Assembly: GCA_050084515.1 (NCBI GenBank)
Contig: CM114274.1
Location: 33,976,001-34,040,000, forward strand
DNA: 64,000 bases
Source: Blasia pusilla
Taxonomy: Eukaryota; Marchantiophyta; Marchantiopsida; Blasiales
Direction of reading: 5' to 3'
The notes beneath the pieces are model-generated. The model made no database searches. It was given only the letters and a program-made list of their open reading frames with translations, and was not told the origin of the DNA. How positions within the stretch are numbered: position 1 is the stretch's first letter; the number at the start of each line of letters is the position of its first letter. Shown here one piece after another: positions 32,960 through 43,495 of the stretch. Position numbers and translations under genes: made by a program.

Positions 32960-33930
32960 CTAGAGTGTAGGATCGGATCCTACAGCGAGCCAGACGGTTC
33001 CGGTGGGAGAAGACACATGTGTTGCAAGTTTGGGAGGATGGTAGAGTGTGTATAGTGCCTCATTCTTTGCATAGAGCATGTTTGGTGCGTCATGCCCACG
33101 AGGAGTTGGATCATTTTGGAGTGAAGTGGACGTGCAGCTTGCTCCAGATACAGTATTGGTGGCGAGGCATGCAGACTTTGTTGCCAGATGCATGGTGTGT
33201 GATCGAGTCCAAGCATTGTTCAATGCTCCGACTCCACAGTTGCATCCACTTCCGATCATGGGTTTAGGTTATAGATGGAGTTTGGATTTTGTAGGATCTT
33301 TACCTTTGACACAACACCATAGTCGTTATGTGTTGGTGATGGTCGAGCACTTCTTGAAATGGATAGAGTTTGTTGCATCGTCTAACAAAGCGAGTGAGGG
33401 AGTAGCGTATTCCTTCCTAGATAGAGTTTTGAGTCATTACGGCGCATCAGTTGAGGTGTTGACAAACTAGGGTATATAGTTTCGCGGGAGTTTCAGGCCT
33501 TATGTGATCAAGCGCTGATCGACCACCCCACCACACCACTTAGCGAGATCATCCTGAGGCGGATGGACTAGCGGAGAGGGTTGTGCAGACGGTGAAGAGA
33601 GGATTACGCAAGTATGTCTTACAGAGAGGTCGCCTAGGAGATTGGGACCTCCAATTGCCGTATTTGGCAATGGGATACAGATTCAACAGGCAGGCATCCT
33701 TAGCATCTTTTTCATCGTACTTGCTACTTTATGGCCGAGAGCCAAATTTACTTGCGGCCATTTGTCAAGATGTTGGTGAGGTGTTGAACCTTGATGAAAC
33801 TGATGTATGGTTGCGAGCATGTTCTCAGAGGGCTGAGTTATTTCAGAGAGTGATGCCCATGGCATTTGAGAACTTGGCAATTGCGTAGCATCGGGATACT
33901 TTGAGGTATGTGACTATATGGGGAGGTGGT
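32960..33930 (+). pseudogene. Copy B integrase
   Basis: The HHCC zinc-binding region is represented by LVRHAHEELDHFGVKWT and a following CMVCDRVQ stretch. The catalytic core has WSLDFVGSLPL (first Asp) and LTN in place of the usual LTD (second Asp changed to Asn, followed by stops). EADGLAERVVQTVKRGL near 33557 carries the Glu. The post-core region (LPYLAMGYRFNRQ, LLYGREPNL) is also typical. Two frame changes are visible. Confidence 0.8.
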
Positions 33931-34026
33931 TACCAACCTACTATCTGAAGGTTTCATTAAGGAGACTATGTCTACTTGCAGTAGACGGCATCCACGACGT
34001 TGGATGTGACTGCATGACGTACCATC

Positions 34027-34326
34027 TTGAGAGTGCGTGAGGTTTTGCCATCCGGTGTTCTCTTATTGGAGGGACACAATGGTATGGTTTGGAAGGACTA
34101 TGTGCATAACTATGCACCATGTCATCTTCCAAACATTGACCATGAAGTTGATCCAAGATTAGTAGTAGTTCTTACACGCTTGTGGTGTATGTTGTGTGGT
34201 TCTGCAAGTGGTGCATCCACTATGCTAGTCTGTGATAGATGTTCGAGAGGATGGCATATGGCATGTCTGACGCCACCTCTCACTAGGGTTCTTGAGGGAC
34301 GATGGATATGTCCCAGATGTACATAG
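34027..34326 (+). CDS. Copy B C-terminal segment with PHD finger
   Basis: After an integrase C-terminal SH3-like stretch (VREVLPSGVLLLEGHNG), the frame encodes a complete C4HC3 PHD finger at 34186-34320. It has C-x2-C (CMLC), a loop of about 11 residues, C-x2-C (CDRC), then WH-x2-C (WHMAC), LTPPL, W-I-C-x2-C (CPRC), and a stop two codons after. All eight ligands and the conserved Trp before the last Cys pair are intact. PHD fingers commonly read the histone H3 tail, so it may have steered integration or bound the element's chromatin. Confidence 0.85.
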   Translation: MRVREVLPSGVLLLEGHNGMVWKDYVHNYAPCHLPNIDHEVDPRLVVVLTRLWCMLCGSASGASTMLVCDRCSRGWHMACLTPPLTRVLEGRWICPRCT

Positions 34327-34491
34327 AGTAGGTAGTTCCAGCTTGTGTTTGTGACATGAATGACAAGAAGGCGACTAACGATGGGACCACGTGAGCACCC
34401 GTCCTTTTTGCTCTTAGCATCCGAGAGATGTATGTCATGGTAGGTAGGGATAGATGGATATCTAGAGTTAGAGGAACCTAACCATCAGTTA

Positions 34492-34498
34492 GGGGGGG
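34492..34498 (+). promoter_or_regulatory. Polypurine-tract-like G run
   Basis: AGGGGGGG lies 165 bases after the PHD stop and directly before the repeated segment beginning ATTGGAGATATTTTGG. This is the usual position of the polypurine tract before a 3' LTR. There is no matching 5' LTR in the window. Confidence 0.4.
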
Positions 34499-34500
34499 CG

Positions 34501-34628
34501 ATTGGAGATATTTTGGTACTTCTTGTCTCATTGTTTGGATGCCATGAGTTAGCATGGGATCGTGCGTGTCTGTGTGTATGTTTATCGACAGCGATGTATA
34601 TTGTGTAGCGATGTGTATGCGCACAACA
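34501..34628 (+). repeat. Direct repeat, copy 1 (partner 34781-34890)
   Basis: The first 60 bases (ATTGGAGATATTTTGG...) are identical to 34781-34840. Similarity continues for about 50 more bases with changes. The start lies immediately after the G-run, so this may be the beginning of the 3' LTR with an internal duplication. Confidence 0.85.
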
Positions 34629-34780
34629 GTCGTCATAACTTTTTAGGATAGATTGGAGAGATCTAGTAGAGCGCCTTCGCGAGTGGAGGATGATAGGCTC
34701 AAGATGTTGAGGATGACCTTTTGAGAGAGTGCGCACATTTGAGAGCTATGGTGTTGAGAGAGATTGGATCTACTTATTTT

Positions 34781-34890
34781 ATTGGAGATATTTTGGTACT
34801 TCTTGTCTCATTGTTTGGATGCCATGAGTTAGCATGGGATCATGCATGTTTGTGTGTATGTTTGTCAATACCAATGTGCATGCGCACGAA
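34781..34890 (+). repeat. Direct repeat, copy 2 (partner 34501-34628)
   Basis: Sixty of sixty bases identical to copy 1 at a spacing of 280 bp, while the surrounding element is heavily decayed. This suggests a recent duplication or gene conversion. Confidence 0.85.
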
Positions 34891-35790
34891 AAGTCCAACG
34901 AAGAAAGAACTTGATGTGATCCACCAAAGTCGGAACCTAGACTAGGAACGGTGGTAGGACCAATCAGTGCAATCACGGGACGAATGCTAGGCAAAATGTG
35001 CACGTACCTTGAGACTAACCTTGGACAAGAATGGGCATAGCGACTCACAAGGATAAGGGCAAGGCAAGCAAGGGGCGAGAACCTTGATTCAAGATCCAAC
35101 AAGCAAGGAACATTGGAGTGGTCAAGATGGGTGAGACTGGTCACAAAATATGAAGGGTGACAAGACAACCATGAGATGCCAAACGACGAGAGTCCATACA
35201 ATAGCTAGCCAAGAGACAATCAAAACACGGGTCCAAGCTCCAAGATGTGTTTGGGAAGTTAAGAGCTGCAAAATCTACATGAAGACTCCACCAAGTCATT
35301 TTGGGGAATGATTAGTCAAATGTGAGTTCGAAGATCCTAAACCACATTTAGGTTGGGAGCAAAATATCAATGGCCCAAGATGAAAAATGGGAAGGTGGAG
35401 TTCCTAAGGAGAACCGTAGAAATACCCATAGGGGGTGGGGTGACCCTCTCACTCCCTACTTGCCTAAGTCCATGAATAAGGGATTAATCGTGATAGGTGT
35501 TTGGCCATGTTTTCATGTTTAAGCTAAGTAACCATTCATGATGCACCTTGAGGAAATAACTTACGTGCTCCAATATAGGCAAGAAAAGTGGGAAAATTGT
35601 TCAAGGCTTGGGGAAGATGCTTCCTAGGGAGATGAATCAGATGATACACACTTGAGGAGACTCGAACCTGATTACCGCTTGGCGGCTTCTCGGCTACCTT
35701 TGAAATATCCAAGATTTTCGCTTGCAAAACTCAAGGTCGGGAGTGATTCAAGATGAAGCAAGAAGGAGTATAGATTGAACTCTACAATGG
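34891..35790. other. Unidentified stretch
   Basis: No supported gene. Composition resembles LTR or TE debris. Confidence 0.3.
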
Positions 35791-36310
35791 TAACTAAGTG
35801 TCACGTCATCTTCCGAACGCTGATGGGAATGTTGATGTGAGCTAAGGTGTTCTTTTGGGCTTAAGATGTATGTTTTCGAGGTTTATTAGGAAAACAATCG
35901 CAACACTAGTCTGTCATGGATGCCATACATCATGTTTGACACCACCTCTTGACTTAGTTCCTCATGGATGTTGGTTTTGTCCCAAGTGTACTTAGGTGTG
36001 ATGAGAAAATTACAAGTTGAGTATTCTTGATGTTAGGGATTGCATCAACGTGACTAATGAGGGGGCGATATATAACCTGACCTCCTTATTAAAAAAAGAT
36101 GCATAGCATTTAGATTTGTTTCATAGGTTATCTGGAGTTAGAGGGACCTAACCACCAGCTACAAGGGCAATTTGGATGTGTTTGATTGTTCACGTGTAGA
36201 TCTACTAGGATTTATAGCATTGATCTTAGACATGTATTGATGAAAGTAAACGTATGTGGATAGCGATGTATAACCACACAAAAATTGTCATGGCTTTTAA
36301 GGTGGTAGAC
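35791..36310 (+). pseudogene. Copy C remnant: PHD-finger end and 3' region of DNMT-gypsy family
   Basis: At 35900-35996 the frame reads TLVCHGC...SCLTPPL...CWFCPKCT and stops, a decayed version of the PHD finger in copy B (the second Cys pair, the CLTPPL block and the last Cys pair remain). The sequence before it (GTCATCTTCCGAAC) and after it (CTGGAGTTAGAGGGACCTAA) also matches the region around the copy B PHD finger. This is an independent family member reduced to its 3' end. Confidence 0.65.
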
Positions 36311-37300
36311 AAGATTACATCTAGACCTAGAGGTTTCTTTTGTAGTTCTCCCTCTAGGAGGTCATTGTGACCTACTACTTTGGACTCGTGGAGATGACTT
36401 AAGTGTATGGGTCACCCTTTCCTTTAAGAGTGGCACGCTTGGATAGATGCTTCTTATTAGATGCCTTATGGCACATTATGAGGGCTTGTGCAATTGGTTT
36501 TTATGTCATGCAAGAAGCATGTCTTCTTTTGAGAGACATTGCTCTCATATGATGATACTTGGTTGGAGCGATAGTACTTGTATACTCCAAGTTATTTGTG
36601 AACCGCTATGGATGGATAACCTGGTCATACAAGTTACCAAGGAGTTTCTTGAAGAAGAGGTGTACTCAATGAATGGATGTTGCGATTGAAGCATGATCGA
36701 TTTTCATCTTGATTTTATATCGGGTGTGTCAACTCTTTCATGTGTAGATGTATTATGATTCATAGCATAGATGGATCTAAGACATGTGTTAACAACCACC
36801 GCTATAAGGGGTAGTGATGTATATTCAAATGATGTGTCGCATTGTCTATGCACACGATGATGGGAAGGGAAGCTAGGAAGGGATGAATTTTCCATAAGGA
36901 AGAAGCATAGAGAAACGTATGAAAAGTATGAAACTCAACATGAGAAGACATCATAAGGAATTTTCAAAAGAGTTTGATAAAAGGAGAAGAATGGAAAGCA
37001 TCTCCCCATTGTGGTCCCTTTCCTTTTCATGGGGAAGATGGAAGAGAGGAAGAAGTAATAAACTTAGAAAGAGAGGGTAGGGACTCACCCTCTCCTTTAC
37101 TGCAGAGTTTCAAGATAAGAAATGGTAGGGATTCATAATGACTTCATTGGATGGATATTTTGGGAAAATTAGAGAGATGGAATGAATGAATTTCTACTTT
37201 GTAGCGGGGAATAGTAGTTCCATGTGGGTGGAACTCCTCCTCATCAAAGGAAGTTGCATAGCATGAAAAAATGTTATGAATCTCATAGCACAAGTTCAAG
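36311..37300. other. Decayed TE-like DNA
   Basis: Blocks such as TCATGTGTAGATGTATTATG and AAGACATGTGTT near 36740-36790 echo 36195-36240 with differences, indicating a degenerate repeat. No coding region is supported. Confidence 0.35.
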
Positions 37301-37306
37301 AAAAAC

Positions 37307-39676
37307 TCACTGAATCCAAATTTGCATTGATTCTGTGTTGTGTAAAATATAGTGATGAGCCCTCAATAATAAATTTGGAGATAGTCTCATAGATATGCCC
37401 ACCCCTTCCAACTCCTCCCCTATTACTCCATCTTCCTCGCCATCATCCCAAACCTGTGTCCTAATAGCCTCAAACCTCTTCATATACTCTCTAACGAATC
37501 CCATGGCCTCATCCTTGACGTAACCTTCTCCCATGGACCCCTCTCGTCGAGCTTTTGATCTGACATATTTCTTAATGGTTCCCATAAATCTTTGCACTAG
37601 ATACATCCATCGACAAGCAACTAGTCCACATATATCAAGCTCCTCTACAACATGGATGAGTAAATGGGTCATATTGTTAAAGAATGAAGGAGGGAAATGC
37701 ATCTCTAATAGACACAAGGTCTCAATAGTATCCACACGCAGTCTTTCTATTTGGGAGGGATCATACACTTTGAGTTTTTGGCTTCTCATGACCCTACTTA
37801 ATTTGATGATAGTCATTCTGACTTCTTCTTTCACCAACCCATGTAAAGAATAAGGGAGGATAGAGTGAATAAATAAATGATAATCATGGGATTTCATGTT
37901 ACCCAACTTCTTCTTAGTCACATGCTTCCTCAACTTACCACAATACCCCGTCGGAACTTTCAACGCCTCGATCCTAGAAAGGAAAGTGGTTAACTCACGA
38001 GGGGAGAGGACATAGTCTGCTAAAGGTTTCACAAGAGACCCCATGCACCTTGGATTTGGTTGTAACCATAAATGAGGTCATACTCGTCTTGCTTGCATAT
38101 CCCGTCTTACCTTGACTGTATCTTTCAAGCCAAAGATAGTCTTCACAACATTCTCAACAATGTTTTTTTCCACATGCATAACATCCAAAGTATGTCGAAT
38201 AAGAAGATGTTGATTTCTGATCAAAGAATCCATACTTGAATGTTTAAATTCATTCTCACTCGAGAAAAATTCATAATATCAACACTGAATTCATTCTAAG
38301 TACATTATGGTGGATACTTTCTAGTAAGATAAGTCAAAGAGCTTACTAAGTTACTCCTCCTCTTCACTCCAGTTCTTTTATAAGGATCATGAGGACATCC
38401 TCTCGACCTCCACTCTCATGATAGATGCATTTTTCATCTGCCCAGCTTAATACCTCCTCAGTAGTGACTCTCTCAGGTGGTGGCCTAGGCTCCCCACTTC
38501 CATTAAAGTGGATGACGTACTTTCTTCCCCTCTATGGATGCAAAGAAGGTAAGTATCTTCTATGACCCCCAAATATTGGCTTCCCACATTCCTTTGAAAA
38601 GTTTGAATCCACTCTTGGCCCACATATTACACAAGCCAATTTCCTACCATGGCTTTGCCCTGCAATAGTACCGTATGCAAGATAGTCGTTTATTGTCCAA
38701 AGTATCATGGCCTTGAACACAAACTCCTACGACTCATATGGTTTTCTAATATCATGGACTTTTATACCTTCCCATAACTCCTGGAAATCTTCCACTAATG
38801 GAGTAAGATAAGTGTTAATATTCTCTCCACTTACGCTATGCTTCCCTGGTATAAGAAGGGCAAGCATTACAAAAAAAAAATTTGTTTGTAACCAAGGGGG
38901 TAAGTTGTAATTTATCAATACAACTCACCATGTGGACCAAGAACTCAACATGTCTGAGAATGGATTCACCCCGTCAAGGGCCAAGCCAAATCTACAATTT
39001 CAAGGTTCCAATGAAAAATCAGGGTTCTTATGGTCAACATGAGCCCATGCCCTACTCTCACCTGCATGTCTTATCATTGCATTTGTGCTCTTGTTTCTAG
39101 GAGCCCATACTAGTAATTCCGAAAGGGTTGTACATCTGAACATCCGCTGCATCCTAGGTATGATTGGAAAGTGTCAAAGAACCTTTGTAGGAAGTAGGGA
39201 TTTCCACACTTGCTTAAACCTTGATTGCTCACACATTGGACATCCCAATGCTCTTTCAAGTCCCCTCGAAACAACACACACACCTGGGCATGCATGGTAA
39301 GAGTTATAAGTCATACCAAGCTTCCCTATAAGTTTCTTAGTTGCGTTATTACTAGGTAGTACTAGTTTTCCAAGAAGCGTAAAAATTTCATCCACATGGA
39401 TATAAGGCAAACTATGGGTTGAAGCGTTGAAAAGCAACATCACAAACCCTAAGATTGATGTTTTGGCACCCGTAAAAAGTGGCTTACAAGCTTCCAAAAG
39501 CTCAGGATAGTCCTCTTGCCCCGATGGATTGTTGAATTGGTTAGTTTCTTCGACAGGACAATCATCTGCCTCGGAATGGTCATCCCCCAACTCACTATTT
39601 CTATCGCTCTCATGAAGTTGTTATATTGAGTGAACATGTCGCTCAACATTCTTTGGACATCTCTGTTGGGATCCAC
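37307..39676 (-). pseudogene. CACTA (En/Spm) TNP2-type transposase, broken
   Basis: Read from 39676 downward. An N-terminal region with HACPGVCVVSRG and CPMCEQSRF (39174-39590) is the usual zinc-ribbon-like part. FGLALDGVNPFSDMLSS at about 39000 and YNLPPWLQT...LLIPGKH at about 38900 are hallmark Transposase_21 blocks. LACVICGPRVDS...FGGHRRYLP at about 38600 follows. A DVMHVEKNIVENVVKTIFG block lies at about 38190. The longest open part, 37307-38044 (245 residues), carries the DUF4218 region (KSHDYHLFIHSILPYSLHGL, CLLEMHFPPSFFNNM, CRWMYLVQRFMGTIKKYVR). Several stops and frame changes. Terminal CACTA repeats were not found. Confidence 0.85.
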
Positions 39677-39679
39677 CTT

Positions 39680-42600
39680 GATTGATACTCTCTTCTATGT
39701 CATTTCAGAGGGCACTTCATCTCGGGTTTTTTGGGTGATTTTTGTTGCTTGATCGTTGAAGGACTCTCTCTCAAGAATAGACCACTCCTCATCCGAGGAG
39801 TCGTCTATTCTGTGATGGAATCGTGTGAATCTAGCGATGGTAATCACCTCAAAAGCCCAATGTAATTGGCATGCTAACGGTTAGCACCTAGGGTGGAAAT
39901 GGGTGTCCTCGCTATTGAGATCGAAGAATTCTGATACTGATCGGTAACCCCAAAAAGAAGCCCCGGTTTTTCCAAGTGTGCTTTCTTATCGGAGAGCGTC
40001 TTTGTTACTTTCGGTATTCGGTGGTACCGCTGTGAATTCCAGAGTTGCTAGTTTTCGTTGACCTCTGTCGTCCACACATTCCGTGATTCAGCCACGATCC
40101 GGAGAGAATCTTCGGCGGAATCCATTTTATATTTTACGAGATCGGATTTTCTTGTTTTATTTCATACCGACTTTCGCGTCGTTTCGCGGCGATCCGTCCA
40201 CTGCATCGTATTTAATCCGTTCTCCTCTGCAGCTCCTGTCTCCCCCGTCTCTAGCGACTCTCTACGCGATCAGGAGCCACCCATGACGGTGAAGTTTCTT
40301 TATTTCCGGAAAATTCCAGACCTCCCATCTAATTCGAGTACAAAGCATCTTTTGGAGAATTGCAAGTATTCGTGGGAAGCTGCTGCAATAGTGCGCGGCT
40401 GACGGAGTCTTTCGCTGCAGTTTCTTGGGAAATCCTGATTATTCTGGACTTCGAAGCACAATCGTGGGTCGGCCGAGAGCGCTGCAGTGTAGTTGAGATG
40501 GTAGGCTCGATAATGCAGGATTTCTTCTTGGGAAGAAGCCGACTTTCAGCTAGCTCATGCTTGGGACAAACGCTGAAGCCTCCGAACTTGGAATCATGCA
40601 TGGGTCGGCGGAGAGTCCTTTGATTTCACAGTCGGTCCACGAACCATTGTTTTTAAATTTTAAATTTGAATCGGTCGCGCTGCGAAGAAGCAGACGTCCA
40701 GGTCCTGGAGCCTGAGACAAATGCTGAATCGTCCTCGGCAGTTCGCAAGCAATCATGCGAGCGTCGGCTGAGAGTGCTGCAGTTGACAATTATTTCGAAG
40801 TAGCTAGGGTCAGTTAGATCCCGAGGCGTGCAAAATTTGCAGCAATCACGATTGCGTCGGCGGCTGAACTGCTGGGAGTTGCTGCATTTTTCCTCGACCG
40901 CTCGATAATGCAAGAACCTAACTGAACGCACGAGATTCGGGACGGATTGATGTCCGCCCACGAGCCCCAATAACGCGTTGAAACATCATCGATTCTTACT
41001 CGACGGCGAGAGAATTATCAGCCTCTCTTCTTCACGAGTGCGTTCCCCATTTTCTAGAAGGCATCTGCACGTGAAGAACTTGACAGTATTTGTCTGCAGG
41101 TGACTTTCTGCCGAATTCGCGTTTCCTTCTGTCAACAGAAAGCTCCGCTGCACTTGTCCACATTTGACTGCCTCCTTTCGACAACGCCGACCCACGAGCT
41201 CACATGGCGATCACTTCTGGCGATGATTAGTTTGAACTGCCTCCGTTGAACCTTCACGATCGGAAGTTGAAAGTGATGCCAAACGCATACGATCGTGCTC
41301 CCAAAGTAGCCTTCCCACCCTAGACCTTCATCGGCATGCGAAAGGTTTGACCGGTGCTTCCGTCTGGGAGCGACTTTCTGCACGCCGGCGATCAGAATTT
41401 TGTCTTCGTCAGTTTGGGAGAGATGGCTGACGGATTCGAGTTGGCAGATGGGAGATCATTTCAGGCACCAGGGAACTAGGAACCGACCAGAAGTCATGGA
41501 AGGTCATGCGAAACTCCGTACAAGCGCATACCTTTCTGGAGAGAACTGCATTCCCCGACCGAATTGATAGGGCGTAAGCCTAGCTAAACTCACTCACTAC
41601 AGATCCTCCTGCTGCTACTACGACCTTCAGGGTTCTCCTGTCGCAGATTGAATCCGGCATTGTTGCAGAGTCAGCTCCGACCGCACGAGCGCGGTTGCCA
41701 CGTTAAGAGGGGATTGACTGCGTCCGGAAAAGGGACGGAGAAGATTTCCTCCATGACGCGATCCAGGTGTTTCTGAGTTATCGGTTCGAGGAAGGAACGA
41801 GACATCGCTTCGAAATTGCGGCTCGGATGGGACAGAAGAGATCAATCTGAAGACCGTGTGAAGTTCTGTGGATGTTCGATACAGAGCGCGTGAGCTCTTG
41901 AGACGTAAGTCGATGCGACATAATTGAGATTTATGGCACCCTCTCACCAACCCTGAAGCTCCCTACGAACAACGCGGGGCACCTGCCACAGCATCCATCG
42001 CTACTCACCGGCGACTTGACCAACAGCTGAGAGCCGATACGCAGCGGCACTGAATCGCAACCCCAGCTCGTAAATTCCTACGATACGAAGAGGATAAAGG
42101 TACATATTATGACGTACGGTTTCGAAATTTTGCAATGGCCCCGTATAAACAATTACCCCAAAAAATGCAGCTCTGTCGTGCGCGTCGAGGAGATGCAAAG
42201 TGAACGCTTGCTGTACTAATTGTAAACTTTCTACGCAAACAACGGGGATCTGGGTGGAACTAACTGCGGAGACAGTGGACAAAATAGGACAAGGATGAAT
42301 TTGAAACTTTAGAGAAAGTGCGATCATGGGAGAAGAAAGGAAGAAAAAGTGGCTTCCGCACGTTATTGGTGAATAGACATCACAACAGACCCTGTTACTG
42401 CCGTGGTTCGATTTGATCCTCATGGTGGTCCCACCTGACCGAACCGTCTTTCGTCCCAAGCTAGGTGCTACTGTCTGCAGTTTGTAGTAATGACGTACAT
42501 ACTTGAGCTCGATGCACAAGGCGGCCGGCCATAGCATAGAACTTATCACGCATGCAATTCACACCTCACTCGAGTTGACTGTCCGGCACTAGAAAAGTTC

Positions 42601-43480
42601 AATTGCTGTCAGAGTACCAATGAGTTTTACACAAGAAAACGAATTCTGTCGAGCCCGTCCAAATTCCCCGATGACGAGCCGACCCGTGGTCAACAGGACA
42701 GAAAACATGTGAGGAGTTCTTTTCTGCTTTGGAATAATCTCTCTCAGTGAAGTCGAACACTTTCCTTTGGCTCGGGATGGTGTCTCCCAGGCTACAGCCA
42801 AGAGTATCCGTGAACGGCAGGAGTCCGTGTTTGTGCTTGCTACGCCACTACCACCGTGGAAACGAAACGCTACAGTTCGGTGCTGGACGTGTGGGGTGGG
42901 ATAAGCTCTGTGAGACTCCGGTCTCGTCATTCTCATGAATTCAGCCACAATGTGATACTCCACTTTAAAACTCCGAAATCAGTTCTGCGATTTCACCATC
43001 CCAGTCACATGAATGGAAAGATGGTTTCTGCCCCGACATAGAAGGTATGATCAAATGGCCCATCTGAAAACACCGGGGTTTGGTGCACAACATTGCGGAC
43101 TAAAACAAGCTACTAGACTTGAGTCTCAATTCTCATCAATTCCTCAGAGACGTGACACTTCTCTTCGACACTCCACGCTTCATTCAGCAACTCCACCATC
43201 GCAATCACAATGATTCAGACAACTTCTGCACGGTTAAATCCGGCAGGTAAAAACGTACCCGGACCGACCTAGCTCACCCAACTGAAAGCAATTGACGAAG
43301 TGTTTCCTATAGTGGAGTGCCAGAGAAGTGAAGTAACGTGAGGTGGGGTAGAGGGTGCGCTGTGCCGAGCTGGAGTGATGTGAAGTGAGGTGAGAGCCAT
43401 CAAAATACATCAATGATTGACAAGAGCTTTCAGCACTTGATCGTTTCACATTAACAAATTTGAATCCGAAGCTTCCACCA
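39680..43480. other. Long non-coding region upstream of the genic island
   Basis: GC content rises here and codon-like composition appears, but no frame shows a recognisable protein. It holds diverged internal repeats at 40440-40870 (CAATCATG-GTCGGC-GAGAGTGCT-type blocks) and a diverged tandem pair at about 42910-43040 and 43115-43230. It could be gene-flanking sequence, UTR or non-coding RNA. Confidence 0.35.
40445..40870. repeat. Four degenerate repeat units
   Basis: Blocks resembling GCAATCATGNGTCGGC-GAGAGTGCTGCAG recur near 40458, 40598, 40750 and 40845. Two of them are preceded by GACAAACGCTGAAGC-like or GACAAATGCTGAATC-like sequence. Spacing is irregular, about 100-150 bp. Confidence 0.5.
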
Positions 43481-43495
43481 GTGGTGATAACCAGC

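Larger units (their letters stand above)
27826..34498 (+). mobile_element. Ty3/gypsy element with DNA methyltransferase and PHD finger, copy B (degenerate)
   Basis: The module order is gag zinc knuckles (27839-27988), aspartic protease (28824-29246), C5-DNA methyltransferase (29968-30985), reverse transcriptase (31248-32000), RNase H (32289-32700), integrase (32960-33930), PHD finger (34186-34326) and a G-rich polypurine-tract-like run at 34492-34498. The order PR-RT-RH-IN is Ty3/gypsy. The extra methyltransferase sits between PR and RT; the PHD finger occupies the place where chromoviruses have a chromodomain. In-frame stops and frameshifts occur in every module, and a MITE-like element interrupts the PR-DNMT linker. 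The 5' LTR is missing. Copy D (59.6 kb onward) has the same order up to RT, so the arrangement is ancestral to the family. Confidence 0.85.

Noticed and set aside
26412-34890. An intact LTR pair bounding copy B
   Set aside because: The LTR at 26412-27333 is minus-oriented and from another family; its sequence does not match the region after the G run at 34492.
42001-42549. 182-residue minus-strand frame as a gene
   Set aside because: No domain, no codon-usage support and no conserved motif; probably chance in GC-richer DNA.
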